From positions 76,074,680 through 76,138,679 of the forward strand of contig QCXZ01000137.1 of assembly GCA_025024175.1 (NCBI GenBank): a stretch of 64,000 nt of DNA. Reading direction: 5' to 3'. The notes below the pieces were generated by a model. That model did no database searches. It saw only the letters and a program-made list of their open reading frames with translations, and was not told the DNA's origin. The translations under genes and the position numbers were made by a program. This DNA is from Rhyzopertha dominica. Taxonomy: Eukaryota > Arthropoda > Insecta > Coleoptera > Bostrichidae. This document shows positions 11,290 through 21,897 of the stretch, one piece after another (the first letter of the stretch is position 1; the number at the start of each line of letters is the position of its first letter).

Positions 11290-14000
11290 AAGTGATTAAT
11301 ATTGCTACAGCAAACGCGGTCGTTTTTAATTAAGAAACAAGAGAACATAATAGATTACTTGACTTTAGTTTTTGCATAGTAATATAATTATAATACATTA
11401 TTAAAGGTAATTCGTTATATACATCCTGAAGTATGACTTCCAGTCTAGTAAATATGAAGTCTTAAATATGAAGCAGGCATTTCGAGTATCAAATGGTATT
11501 AGAAAGAAAACATAATATTTTTACAAAATTGACCTTAGTTAAAACATCTCATACATTTTTTAAAGAACGATGGATTTTTTGCCACAAAATATATCTCACT
11601 TTCAGAGAATGTGTCTCCAGTTAGTGCTTTTTTTTTCAGCGAGGATTTTCTGCACTCATGCTGTTCGACCATTNTTATCATCAATATTATGACACGTTGC
11701 ATCGTCTTGGCCAAAGAGCATTTTTTGTCCATTGCATGTTCATTCCCCCTTAAGGCTATATAACATTCACTGTTGATTGTTTGTACCTTCTAAAGAAAGT
11801 TGATGAATAAAATACCTCGAGCATCCTAAAATACATGTGACTGTTGCCAGAATGAAAGCTGTTAAAGGATATCAGAAAAAAACTCCATTTTGCATAATTG
11901 TACACAATCTACAAAGAGCGTAAATATATTTGGTTTCAAATATTCGTTTGAAAGTGATCAAAACTGAAATTGTAAAAAATCAGTACAAAATAGAATTTCT
12001 AAANAATGTGTGAATATAAGTACTTCCCCTATGATCCTAACAAAAATTGAAAGTAGGTANGTAGGTTTTTCCTCCTCACTTTCATGGAGGAAAGAGACCG
12101 TTTGCTTCCCTCATCTGTCTAAATTACAATGAAAACAAATTTAATTTTTATTTAGGGAAAGCTATTAAATGTAGTGACATTTAATTATTGAAGTTACTAA
12201 ATGAAATTTCATGACATTATCCATGACGTGGCATTCATTAGGTCTAATTTGGTCAGTATCTCCAATGCCATCTACTATTAACGAAACAAACAAACCCTGC
12301 AAAATGTGCTACCTTTTTTGAATTTGTATCCAACACTTTGCAGTTGTTTCATGATGCTTGATGTCGATTTTTTTTTATAGACAGCGCAGAGCGTAGCCTC
12401 GAATATTTTTACCGAAGACTTTTACCAATTTTAACACAAAGTCATCGATTTGAATGCGTTTTCGAGCACCAACACAGTTCAGCAGTATAAGCCCTCGACC
12501 TTTTTATTAATTATTCCGTGCCGGCATCGAACAGGGTGCAGTTGGAGAGNGTGTAAACAATTACAAGAGCGAGGGTTGATCCGCACCGCCGCTCTGCTAC
12601 AGATACTACGTCGGTGGTGTTTTTGATAGACACAAACTGTGGCGCGCAGATTGCCGGGATCATCTTCCTACACCCACACCCACCCCCGTCAACAGCTTAA
12701 CCGCCACCGCCGTCGCAGTCACCCCTTCTGTCATCCTAGTTACCTACTACCATGGCAGCCACCAACAAAAGCGTTCATATCCGACGAGTTCCTCGAGTGA
12801 TGTGATTCGTAACGAACGATAAGAGTTTGGCAGGTGGAAGGATATCGCATGGCCTGATGCGATGGTTAATGGCATCACTCGAGCAGGAATGTTTGGAATT
12901 CGTGTATAAATATTGGCCTTTTCTCATTCATTCTCAACAGATTTATTCTTCCATAGTTTGTTTAATCGACTCTATTTCAATTTCCATTTCTGTCGTTTCT
13001 TATTCTGTCCATTGTAATCACCCTTTTAATATGTACATATTGAAGTAACCAGGTATGTCATCTTCAAATTTCTGTATTTTATTTATACTGCCTCTCAAAT
13101 TGTTCAGTTTATATTTCGTATCGGTTTTGGGAATGGGGCATATTTGCGACGTTCGAGGGGGTAGGTTTTTAAGTGGACGAGAAACAGATGCGCTTCAGTT
13201 TCAGTGTGTTCCTTCAACTGTTCACAGGTTAGTACTGTTTCAATTTTTAATTTTTATTGTTTGTGTTCCTTTTTCAATCACATTATGTAATTAGTTTTAA
13301 ACAATCACCACTGTCATCCAAGCAACGCAGTTGTTTAACTCAAACTGTTCTGTTAATTAATTATTATAATTAGGATACATGCGGTATTTGGATTCAATGG
13401 CAACGTTGCAAGCTATGCTGCTGTTGTAGTCTTTTTTTTTAACTATTTATGTCATTTTCTTAACTGTGTTCTCGCATACTTTGATAGCTGTATCCACGCA
13501 GTAATAGTTATACGTGATGCTTGAAAGTGTGATGTTAGAGCCTTGATGCATGAACTAATATTTTCTTTCGTGCTGGGCAAACATCTGGTAAAAGAAAAAC
13601 CAAGATTTTTGCACCAAACAATTCAACTATATAGCTGAGTTGCTTCCCGCATGGGACCTCAGTACCTGCTGACCATAGTCGGCTATGCTAACAAAAATCT
13701 CTTCAGTTTTGAATGTTGAGAGTGAAAGTCATATCGAACACAGATCTAGAATTGGCAGTTTATTCGTTGTTTTAAATAACAATTTTCAGCAGCATTGCTA
13801 CAATTTGTTAACCCTCCAAATTTGATCTTGTTTAGTAATAAATTAGTTGTTTTGAGATTGTTTCGTATTATTTATGATTACATCAAATCTCCCTATTTAC
13901 GTGAGTAACCAGTGCATCGAAGGTACGTTTAATTAAAATAACACAACGTAGGTCACGTCTCACCACATCACATTTCAATCTAAATCTCGACGAACCTGGG
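11290..14000. other. Gene-free stretch
   Basis: No reading frame with family resemblance was found. A GC-rich block at 12,500-12,900 is listed separately. Small frames at 12,827-13,048 and 13,055-13,294 are hydrophobic and unrecognised, without convincing splice context. Confidence 0.35.
12500..12900. promoter_or_regulatory. Candidate cis-regulatory block
   Basis: The GC/CpG-rich block includes a C-rich CACCCACACCCACC-type run (about 12,670) and forkhead-like TGTAAACA (12,551). It also has ACCGCCACCGCC-type repeats. Composition suggests a promoter or enhancer, but no transcription unit was identified next to it. Confidence 0.25.
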
Positions 14001-14004
14001 TATG

Positions 14005-15905
14005 TTACATTACAATATTAAATATGACAACGCCAATTTAGAGACTTATTCACATACAGACCTAAAAATTTACAATTTTTACTAAAATTAATCAAAATGT
14101 CATCGCTTCATTTGGATAGACAGACCCATNTGAGGTTTTAAACAAAACAAGAGTAGACTTTTTATCATTTAAACTTAGCTTATTTTTATTGAACCAGCCA
14201 GAAACACTTTTTAACACAGAGCCACCTTGATCAACAATATCGTCAAACGATATACTTTTTATGAATAAGTTACTATCATCTGCATAATTAATTAAACATT
14301 GTGATTCATTTAAAATGACATCTTTTAGATCGTTAATATAAATAACGAATAGTAACAGGCCAGCGATACTACCTTGTGGTATCCCAACATAAAAGTTCTT
14401 TGATTCAGAATATTATTGATTGATTAATACTTTTTGGGATCTACCTCAAAGATAGATCTGAATCCACTGCAATGTTATGCCGCATCTGTATAATTTTTGT
14501 GCTAAAATATTGTGACCCAACGTGTCATATGCTTTTGATAAATCTAAAAACATACAAAGACATATATTACTGTCATCACTACTGGAATGCACTTTCTGTA
14601 GAAATTCAAAAATTGCAGTTTCAACAAACCTATTCCTCATATACCCATGTTGCGAGAAGCTAAACAAACCAAAATCTGTAAAAAAATTTACTCATCCTTT
14701 TACACATTGCTACTTCAATAATTTTTGAGAGTGTTGGTAACAGACTGATTGGGCCATAGTTTTCAAATTTTGCTCAGTCATCTTTTTTGTGTTTTGTTGA
14801 TTTTGATACATCAGGAAAGATGCCATACTGAAACGAGTTGTTGATCAAGTAACATAAAGTGCTTGTTAATTCTGGAATGCAAAATTTAATTACTGGGACA
14901 GGAAGTTCATCATACCCTGCAAATTGCTTGTTTTTGAGATTTTTTATAATTGATAGCAACTCAGGTTCTGTAACTGGCCCAACAAAAAATGTTACAGCGT
15001 TATTGATGATATTGCTTGAAAATGGTGTATGTGGCAAAGTCGATAATAATTTAGGAGCTGCTTCAACAAGAAATTCATTAAATTGATTGACTACTTGATG
15101 TGGGTTACCAGGTATTTGGATGTGGTTAGAAGTACTAGTCCCTTTAATTTCCTTAATAATATTCCATGTTGTTCTGGATTTCTTTGCTGACAATAGTAAT
15201 TTATTACGGTAATAGTTTTTCCTATCCTTAATTATTAATGAATTATAGCTTTGTTTTATTGCTTTGTAAGCAGTTTTATAATTTTCATTATACTGGCTCT
15301 ACACTAGTAACAAATCTAAATTAACTTTACATTGTTCGATTTCATTTGATTTATAATAAGGTACCTTGCAATTGCTACTTACAAAGCGTTTTAGGGAAAA
15401 CATTCATTGAAAATTGGTTTTAATGTATTCATAAAAATTAGCCATTGATTATTAACACTCTTTTCATTAATTTCAAGAATATTTTTCCAGTTTTGCTCAC
15501 TTAATCTAAGTCTAAATTGTGTTTTATTATTTAGATTAAACAAACGCTTAACGAATACCGAATATTTAATAAACTGTACAGGCAAGACGATTTTCTGTGC
15601 TGTGTGGTCAGAAATACTAGTATGAATTACTTTACTAGAACAATTGTCCACATTAGTAAAATATTGTCAATACAACTCCTTGATTACCTTGTTCCTCGCG
15701 AGAATTCTGTAACACATGGAATTAGGTTATACGAGTTCATTAATGAAATTAAGTCTTTAGTCCTATTATCATCTTTTGATATATCAATATTAAAATCACC
15801 AGCTAGAAAAATTAAATCAGAGTTAATTTCATTGAGAATATCTTCAAGATTTAAGAAAAAATCTTCATATTTATACCCTTTTTCTTCACACTTTCTCAGG
15901 CCACT
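14005..15905 (-). mobile_element. LINE (APE-endonuclease type) remnant with endonuclease and reverse transcriptase
   Basis: On the complement, from 15,900 downward, an endonuclease fragment contains FLAGDFNIDI (about 15,800) and ISDHTAQ (about 15,610), the conserved Asp/Asn and SDH catalytic motifs of APE endonucleases. Then come a linker region (15,391-15,651), a pre-RT region NLKNKQFAGYDELPVPVIK (about 14,930), SFSQHGYMRNRF (about 14,650) and CMFLDLSKAYDTLGH (block A). Next are GIPQGSIAG and INYADDSNL (YADD box, about 14,290), and a final FLGLYV-like block near 14,060. Several frameshifts and stops break it into pieces of up to 139 codons. The 3' end after about 14,005 is missing. Jockey/CR1-like by motif style. 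Confidence 0.85.
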
Positions 15906-16240
15906 TTTCTAGGGATGTTAAATCAAATGCTTTCTCTAAGTCCAAGAATACTTCTTTTTCTGTGCCTATCTTTTCAGCCATTTGTCGTAAATATATGACC
16001 CTGCGTGCTTCGCGCCTTCTAAACCGTGCTTCGTGTAGTTGTGGTTCCAGCTTTTTTCTAATCTTTGCTACTACAGTTAACAATGTAATTCCTATATAGT
16101 TTCCATATTCTTTTGTGTCTCCTTTTTAGGTATTGGTACAATTATCCCCATTTTCCAGTTATCCGGTACAGCTCCTTTATTCCATGCCATATTAAAATTT
16201 ATGTCAGCACTTTCCTCCCTTTTCCCCATTCGCTGTGTTT
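15886..16240 (-). mobile_element. Second LINE reverse-transcriptase fragment abutting the first
   Basis: The complement of 16,240-15,900 reads MAWNKGAVPDNWKMGIIVPI (RT pre-fingers), then TVVAKIRKKLEPQLHEARFR, RQMAEKIGTEKEVFLDLEKA and FDL. This is a different LINE lineage from the one downstream, closer to the BovB/RTE or Dong-like sequences common in insects. The join with the endonuclease of the neighbouring LINE lies near 15,905, so the other LINE probably inserted there. Frameshifted and dead. Confidence 0.7.
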
Positions 16241-16424
16241 ATTAATATTTTATTATTATATTATTTTATTTTATGGTTAATAGATTTTTATCACATGTTT
16301 TTAAAAGATATCTGAACCATTTGCATATATTATTGCACAAAGAAATTCCTTGGGAATGCAGTAATAAACAACAAATTTTGAGAAGATTAAGAAACTTTCA
16401 AATAATTAACCAGTTTTAGAACAT

Positions 16425-16925
16425 TACGTTAAAAATCAGCTATTGATGTCGCTTTGGGTAAGATGTATTCTAAGACAACCGAATCATGCTGGTCTGGAGA
16501 TGCATGTAGCTTAAGGTATAGCAGAACTTTATCAAATACAGAGAGAAAGTTTGCTCAAATTGACAAAGAAGTCCTTGCTATTATTGTGAGCCTAAATAAA
16601 GTCCATGACTATGAATATGATTGTTATGTTCGATCTGCAAGGACCACAAACCTCTTTTATAAGTACTATGTCCTAAAAAAGCGATGTCAGAAGTGCTTCT
16701 CCACGTATACTGCGTTGGACATTAGGTCAAGTGTTTATGATTACGATGTAGAAACATGTACATACAAAATCTATTGCTTACGAAGAAGCTATAAGCAGAC
16801 TTCAAGTACAAGCAGCAAAATTTTAAAAAGACCATGAAGTCTTACAGTTAGAGGACGATTACAAAAGAAATTACCTATCAAACCCAGAAATATACTCAAT
16901 TGTCAAGAGTATTATTAGAGTAAGT
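16425..16925 (+). pseudogene. Ty3/gypsy retrotransposon reverse transcriptase-RNase H relic
   Basis: SAIDVALGKM (about 16,436) continues, partly out of frame, into YSRTLSNTERKFAQIDKEVL AIIVSLNKVHDY (about 16,515-16,610). This is the RNase H start of Ty3/gypsy polymerases, where YASRTLSxxExxYSxxExExLA is conserved. Further pieces correspond to the DHKPL and YDYDVE regions (about 16,640 and 16,735). The surrounding polyprotein and LTRs are not visible. This is an isolated, frameshifted fragment. Confidence 0.75.
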
Positions 16926-16929
16926 ATTG

Positions 16930-18825
16930 AAAGGTCAGCCTGTAAATAAGGAGCTAATGTCATATCATTGAATTAGGTTTTATCAGTGTCTTCTGTGGGG
17001 TACACGGGTGGTAATCCCCCAGGAGGGAGGAAAAGAGTACCTACTACCTCTGATTGTAATATAAACTCAATGCTAATTACCGTTATTATATGAAGTACAC
17101 CCTGGAGTGATCAAAATGAAAATTCATACTAGGTCTTAGGCTGTAGAAGTTTGAATTGGTAAGTGCCCCACTTGTCAAGAGTAAATAAATATACCTGAAA
17201 AGTCCCGGTACATCCATGAGTTTTTGATAGGGTCGATTCCCCATATTGTGTTTAAAGTCTTTGCCTATCACTTGGTTTGGAACAGTCATTCGCAAGAAAA
17301 TGCACTGTATTGAAGTTACTGACCATTTTAAACGCTTTCTACATACCCCATTGCAAAAATCTCAAAGAGCAATTACCGCTAGGACCCATGGAGGTATTCT
17401 AGGACTATAGGTTTTGTTCTGAGAATAATATTCCCTGAGTTACCGATTTGAACCGACCACGTATTAACTGTTTTAATGGAACCAAAAATTAGGTACATCC
17501 CTAAGAACATGTGCACCAAAATCCAATAAAAAAGCGCCCGGAAACATGAGTCACATATAATAAGATTCGGCAGTATGTTACACGTTATCACGGGTTACCT
17601 AATTACTATATATTAGGGCAGCCCTGACATTGACATTAGTCAGGATCTAATAATCTGCGGACCATAACGCGCATAAAACCACAAGTGCTATTGACGCGCG
17701 TCATCGTGCCCCTTAGTGGCCTATTATCACCGCGGCAGTGCCCTTTAGGATGCGACCCCGATTCCCCACAAATATGAAATGAGATCGCTCTCTCTTCTCC
17801 TTTCAATGCACACCCCAATCAACATTCGGTGTAATGACGCCACCGCGGGGTTCGGCTTTATATTTTCAACATTGATTCCCGGCCAGCACACGCATTATAA
17901 TTCATCTGGCGGACCGCTGAATGGGCTAATTTGTTTTTGCGAAAACGGCTATTTGTTATCGTTTTATCAAACGCCAATTGAACCGGCATTATTCCAGTTT
18001 TGCCAAATAATCATGCCAAAAATGTCACCGTTTTGGTCACTGCATTATTACCTACATAATTTTGATACTGTAGATGTAGTCCAGCAGATTAAATCCCACA
18101 AATGCCCTTTTAATTAACAACTGTACAGCAATTTTTGCATTTCTATCAAAGCTATAACATAAATATAAACTGAATGCTCAAAGCAAGGATTAATTAGCGA
18201 CCTTATTNAGATTTTAGACAACAGAAGTGCAAAGCGTGCAAAGTTCTCACCTGCTCTTAATATTATGTTGAATTACAAGAAGCCAACAGAAAATTTGATT
18301 ACAAAATAGCTTTAATTACAGGGCAATCGTTACCCTTGCCAAGTTTCTAGATAAAATTTTCCCAAATAATATCCAGTTTTTAAATATAACTAGCAGAAAT
18401 AGAAATAATTTTTAAAACGTTTCGTAGTTTATTAACCAGTGAAGTAACTAGGTACCCGATGGGATCTAAATCATTATAAGCTCACCAAGACCAAGAATTT
18501 GTATACACAAAGTAGGGTGTACAATCAGTTGCCAATGGATGTAAAAAAATAAAATTATAGATAGATAACTTTGAGAAGGTTAAGCACACTACAAGGAAGC
18601 ATATAATTAGTTGTAGGCTAAGTGTGAAACTTAGCTAATATGTTGATTTTGTCAGGTGAATTTTTTCTTAGGTAAGTTTTTAGGCTAATTTACCTATCTA
18701 TATTTAATATTAGTCATTAATTTTTTTGTACCTACTTATAGTAATGTTTTACATATTTACGCTTAATTTGTTCCACATAAAAAACCAATAAGGTTGAACA
18801 ATATTTCTGCAGTATTCAATATTAA
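16930..18825. other. Gene-free stretch with one candidate regulatory block
   Basis: Apart from the block at 17,590-18,060 I see nothing organised. A 112-codon frame at 17,779-18,117 (+) coincides with the GC-rich block and has no recognisable domain. Confidence 0.35.
17590..18060. promoter_or_regulatory. Candidate cis-regulatory block with Runt-, Hox/caudal- and homeodomain-like words
   Basis: A sharply GC/CpG-enriched block contains CATAAAACCACAAG (overlapping caudal/AbdB-like and Runt-like words, about 17,682). Many ATTA/TAAT cores follow (17,890-18,060), together with a CCGCGG (about 17,730) and long unbroken single-copy sequence. A chance frame of 112 codons spans it. Word clustering suggests a developmental enhancer; this is inference. 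Confidence 0.25.
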
Positions 18826-19289
18826 CAATATATGGATTCGCTACAAAGTATGGAATTAGCAAGATGTTTCAGGTTCTGTTCGACCGATTTTTCCGAAATT
18901 GTGCATGGGCCTGTAGGTAATTATAATACACTAGGTGTCTGCTCTCGTTTCCGATATATGGACGCAAGTGGCATTTTTTTAATGGGAATTATTATTATTA
19001 TATATATTATTTCCTGATTTCAAAAATATATCACTCTTGTACAATTTAATGCTTCTGATTTGAAAAAAGTGTAAATACAATAACTGAGCCCGACAAAGAA
19101 CGATATTGATGAAAACATTTTTCTTTATCGCTAAAATGGACAAAAAAGCCAGCTTTTACCATTTTTTCTTGACGGGTGATAATTTCTTCTAGTTTGATCA
19201 ATTTATTGCAAATCGGGTACCCAAAAAGTAATAAAAACATGATTCCGTGAAAAATGCAGTATTTTTTCTGATTTACATTACAGAAGGTG

Positions 19290-20906
19290 CTAAAAATGTT
19301 CCCCATGTACTTCCTGGCAGTAATGCAGCCTTGAGTAAAAGTTTTCTAATGTTCTTTGTAGCATATTTGGAGGTAAGTTCTGAATTTCTACTCTGATTCG
19401 TCCTTTTAAATCTTGTGCATTATATGGCCGATCAGCATAAATGCGATTTTTCAGATACCCCCACAGGAAAAAGTCAAGCGGTGTCAGATCAGGGGAACGT
19501 GCTGGGCATTCTATCGCTCCGCATATACCTATCCATCTGTCTCGAAATATCGCATTCAAATATCCACGAACGTTGACTGCAAAATGGGTCGGTACACCAT
19601 CTTGCTGAAACTATATATGTACAGAAGGATGCGCAGCATTTTCACGATTAGGGAATGATGTTGCATGAATTTGAAATCTTGTAAATAGTTGTTATAAGTA
19701 CTGTCACAGGCAATGAATACCAGATACTTTAAGTACAAAATAACTGTTAATTATAAAAATATTTGCAAAATTCGTTATTGAAAAAAGTTAAGCCATGTCA
19801 TGTGACCGAGAACGCCTTACCATTGANGGTGACATAACGTACCACAAAAACAGAAACTATTGATATTTATGTAAGACTCACGCTTAGAAAAGCGAAAATA
19901 CATTATTATGGATGGCAACGCGGGATTATCGTGTCACAGTTGGATACGTCGCGGTACGTGACGTCAGAGCGCGTTTTGGAGGCGTTGCTTTTATTCATAT
20001 TTGTAATTCGTGTATTGAGTTTACTTAAGGAATGATCCAGTTTTCTCTTTCGGAATATATCCCCAAATTTGGTGCTCTTCCAAGCTAGCAAGTTATGAAA
20101 GTTGCGTAATTCCTTCGCTAACCTTAGTATTTTTTCTTCAACAAATGCTCAAAATCTTGATCAACTTTCTCTCTAGTTATATTAAAAGTTTAATCTTTCA
20201 ATTTTAAATTGTTAAATATAGCTTTCTGAGTTCTTTTTCAAGTTTGTTTGCCAATTGAATAATGTGTTCGCGGAAAAGCTGTAAATACTTAACTGCATTC
20301 AAATTTCCATCAATGAAAAAGGACCCAATAATGTGCTCACCGATAATACCACACCACACGTTCAGTTTCTGAGGGTGTTGAGGGTGGACTTGTTCCATCC
20401 AATGTGGATTTGTATCCGACCAATATCTGCAATTATNTCTATTCACATTACCATTGAGGCAAAAAGCCGCTTCATCAGAAAACATAATCCAATTTAAAAT
20501 GTTTCTATCTTTATCTATCAAAGTAATAATAGTTTCGCAAAATTGTATCCTAGGACCGAAATCATCTTCGCTCAGTTCTTGTAATAAGTAAATTTTGTAT
20601 GGATGAAACTTCTCTTTATTCAAAATTTTCTGAACAGATCTTCGGTTAATATGATGAGTGAGAGCACGGTGTTGTACGGAACGCTTGGGATTCTCTTGCA
20701 CATCTAAAAGGACACTTAAGATACTTTCCTCACTCGTAGCAACCTTTGGAAGTCCTGGTTTTTGACGATTTTTAACACCGCCGGTTTCGTCAAAACGTTG
20801 CAATGTTTTAATAACTGTTGATCTGGCAATTGGTTTACGATGCATTGTAGAGTGCAACTATTACAACTATGCTAACTAAGCGATCATGTTCAGTTAAGTG
20901 AGGCAT
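19290..20906 (-). pseudogene. Broken IS630/Tc1/mariner-type transposase (copy 2)
   Basis: On the complement the protein begins near 20,906 with MPHLTEHDR, then a deletion. The main frame 20,857-20,204 carries ARSTVIKTLQRFDETGGV (helix-turn-helix), ALTHHINRRSVQKIL, IMFSDEAAFCLNGNVNR (first catalytic Asp, about 20,490), HPQKLNVWCGI and IIGSFFIDGNLNAVKYLQ. After an insertion the C-terminal part continues at 19,559-19,290 with IECPARSPDLTPLDFFLWGY (third Asp) and an intact C-terminus ending at 19,290. It keeps the roughly 35 residues before the first Asp that are missing from copy 1. Dead because of the insertion, N-terminal deletion and a frameshift. Confidence 0.8.
19656..20258. mobile_element. 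603-bp insertion within transposon copy 2, origin unknown
   Basis: Comparison with copy 1 shows similarity up to 19,655 and again from 20,259, with about 20 bp of the original replaced. The insert is partly CpG-rich (19,905-19,990) and has a 61-codon frame on the complement at 19,906-20,091 without recognisable domains. I found no clear inverted repeats or target duplication, so its class is unknown. Confidence 0.5.
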
Positions 20907-21897
20907 TGCGATTGCAAATAACAAAGTGAATAAAAATTATCATGTCACCAGGAAAATGGGAACTACTAGAGTTTTTGTTCTTACTTAGCGATAACGAATA
21001 TGGTTTTTATGACGAAGTTTTCTTGCATTTTAAATAATCTGACTACGGTACTTCCATTGTCAAGTTTTAGTTAAGTTTGAATTACATTACGAGTTGATAA
21101 TTTATTCATTTATCATTACCTGATATGATCGCGATTTTATCAGAGACATCTAAAGATTAATAAAATAGAGCGCACTAACGTATTCGGCTCTTTAAAACAA
21201 GGGCTTATTTCTAACATGTATTGCTGAATTGTATTATAGTTTCTGAACAAAGCACAAATATATATTAAATCCTAACATTGCTGTTGAAAATTCAAAACAA
21301 ATTTAACTATGTTATAGACAGATTCGGAGCTATTAACGTCGACGCATATTCGGTTTCGTACGTTTAAACTAAGCTTCAGGCTTCTGTCCACATTTATTTG
21401 TTTCCTTTTTAACGCAAAGCCGTAGCGTTAGTCCGAAGAAATCGCACAGCTTTTGCGCACAATCTTAATAATTATCGTGTCTCAATTTTTAATAATTTTT
21501 AGCGTAATTGAGCAGTTAATATGTAAGGCTCAGCGTAGCACATTATTTTGTGAAGTAATAAAAACGTCGAGCAGTATGAAAAAAGTTTATCTGTAAATTC
21601 CAGTGAAACTAAAGGGATTCAGAATCCACAAATGATAACCTTTTGTCTCTTGATACTAATCGCGTATTTGTTTTTTTTTTGGAATTTGTTGACGTCCAAC
21701 AAGAGCTTAGTCCAGGGACAATTTTCGAACATAATATTTACTGTGACAATTTTCAATTTAAATATATGATCTGCATGAACGAATCTAAATTTTAATGATG
21801 GCGATAGACTGTGCAGTCGTCAGGAAGTTAGTCAATAATTTAACATATAGAAAACCAAAGCTACAGACCTTCTAGTACACAATCTACTGCTAGTAGA

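Larger units (their letters stand above)
18832..21020 (-). mobile_element. IS630/Tc1/mariner-superfamily DNA transposon, copy 2
   Basis: This is the same family as the element at 2.3-4.2 kb, in opposite orientation. Its 3' arm starts at 18,832 (TTCGCTACAAAGTATGGA; the outermost CAGGG has decayed). Its 5' side at 20,930-21,020 keeps AGCGATAACGAATATG, then similarity stops, so the 5' terminal repeat is truncated. Between lie a split transposase and a 603-bp foreign insertion (19,656-20,258). It retains sequence that copy 1 lost, and the reverse. Confidence 0.8.

Noticed and set aside
15604..15912. 102-codon frame on the + strand
   Set aside because: It is antisense to the LINE endonuclease region containing AGDFNIDI and SDH motifs.
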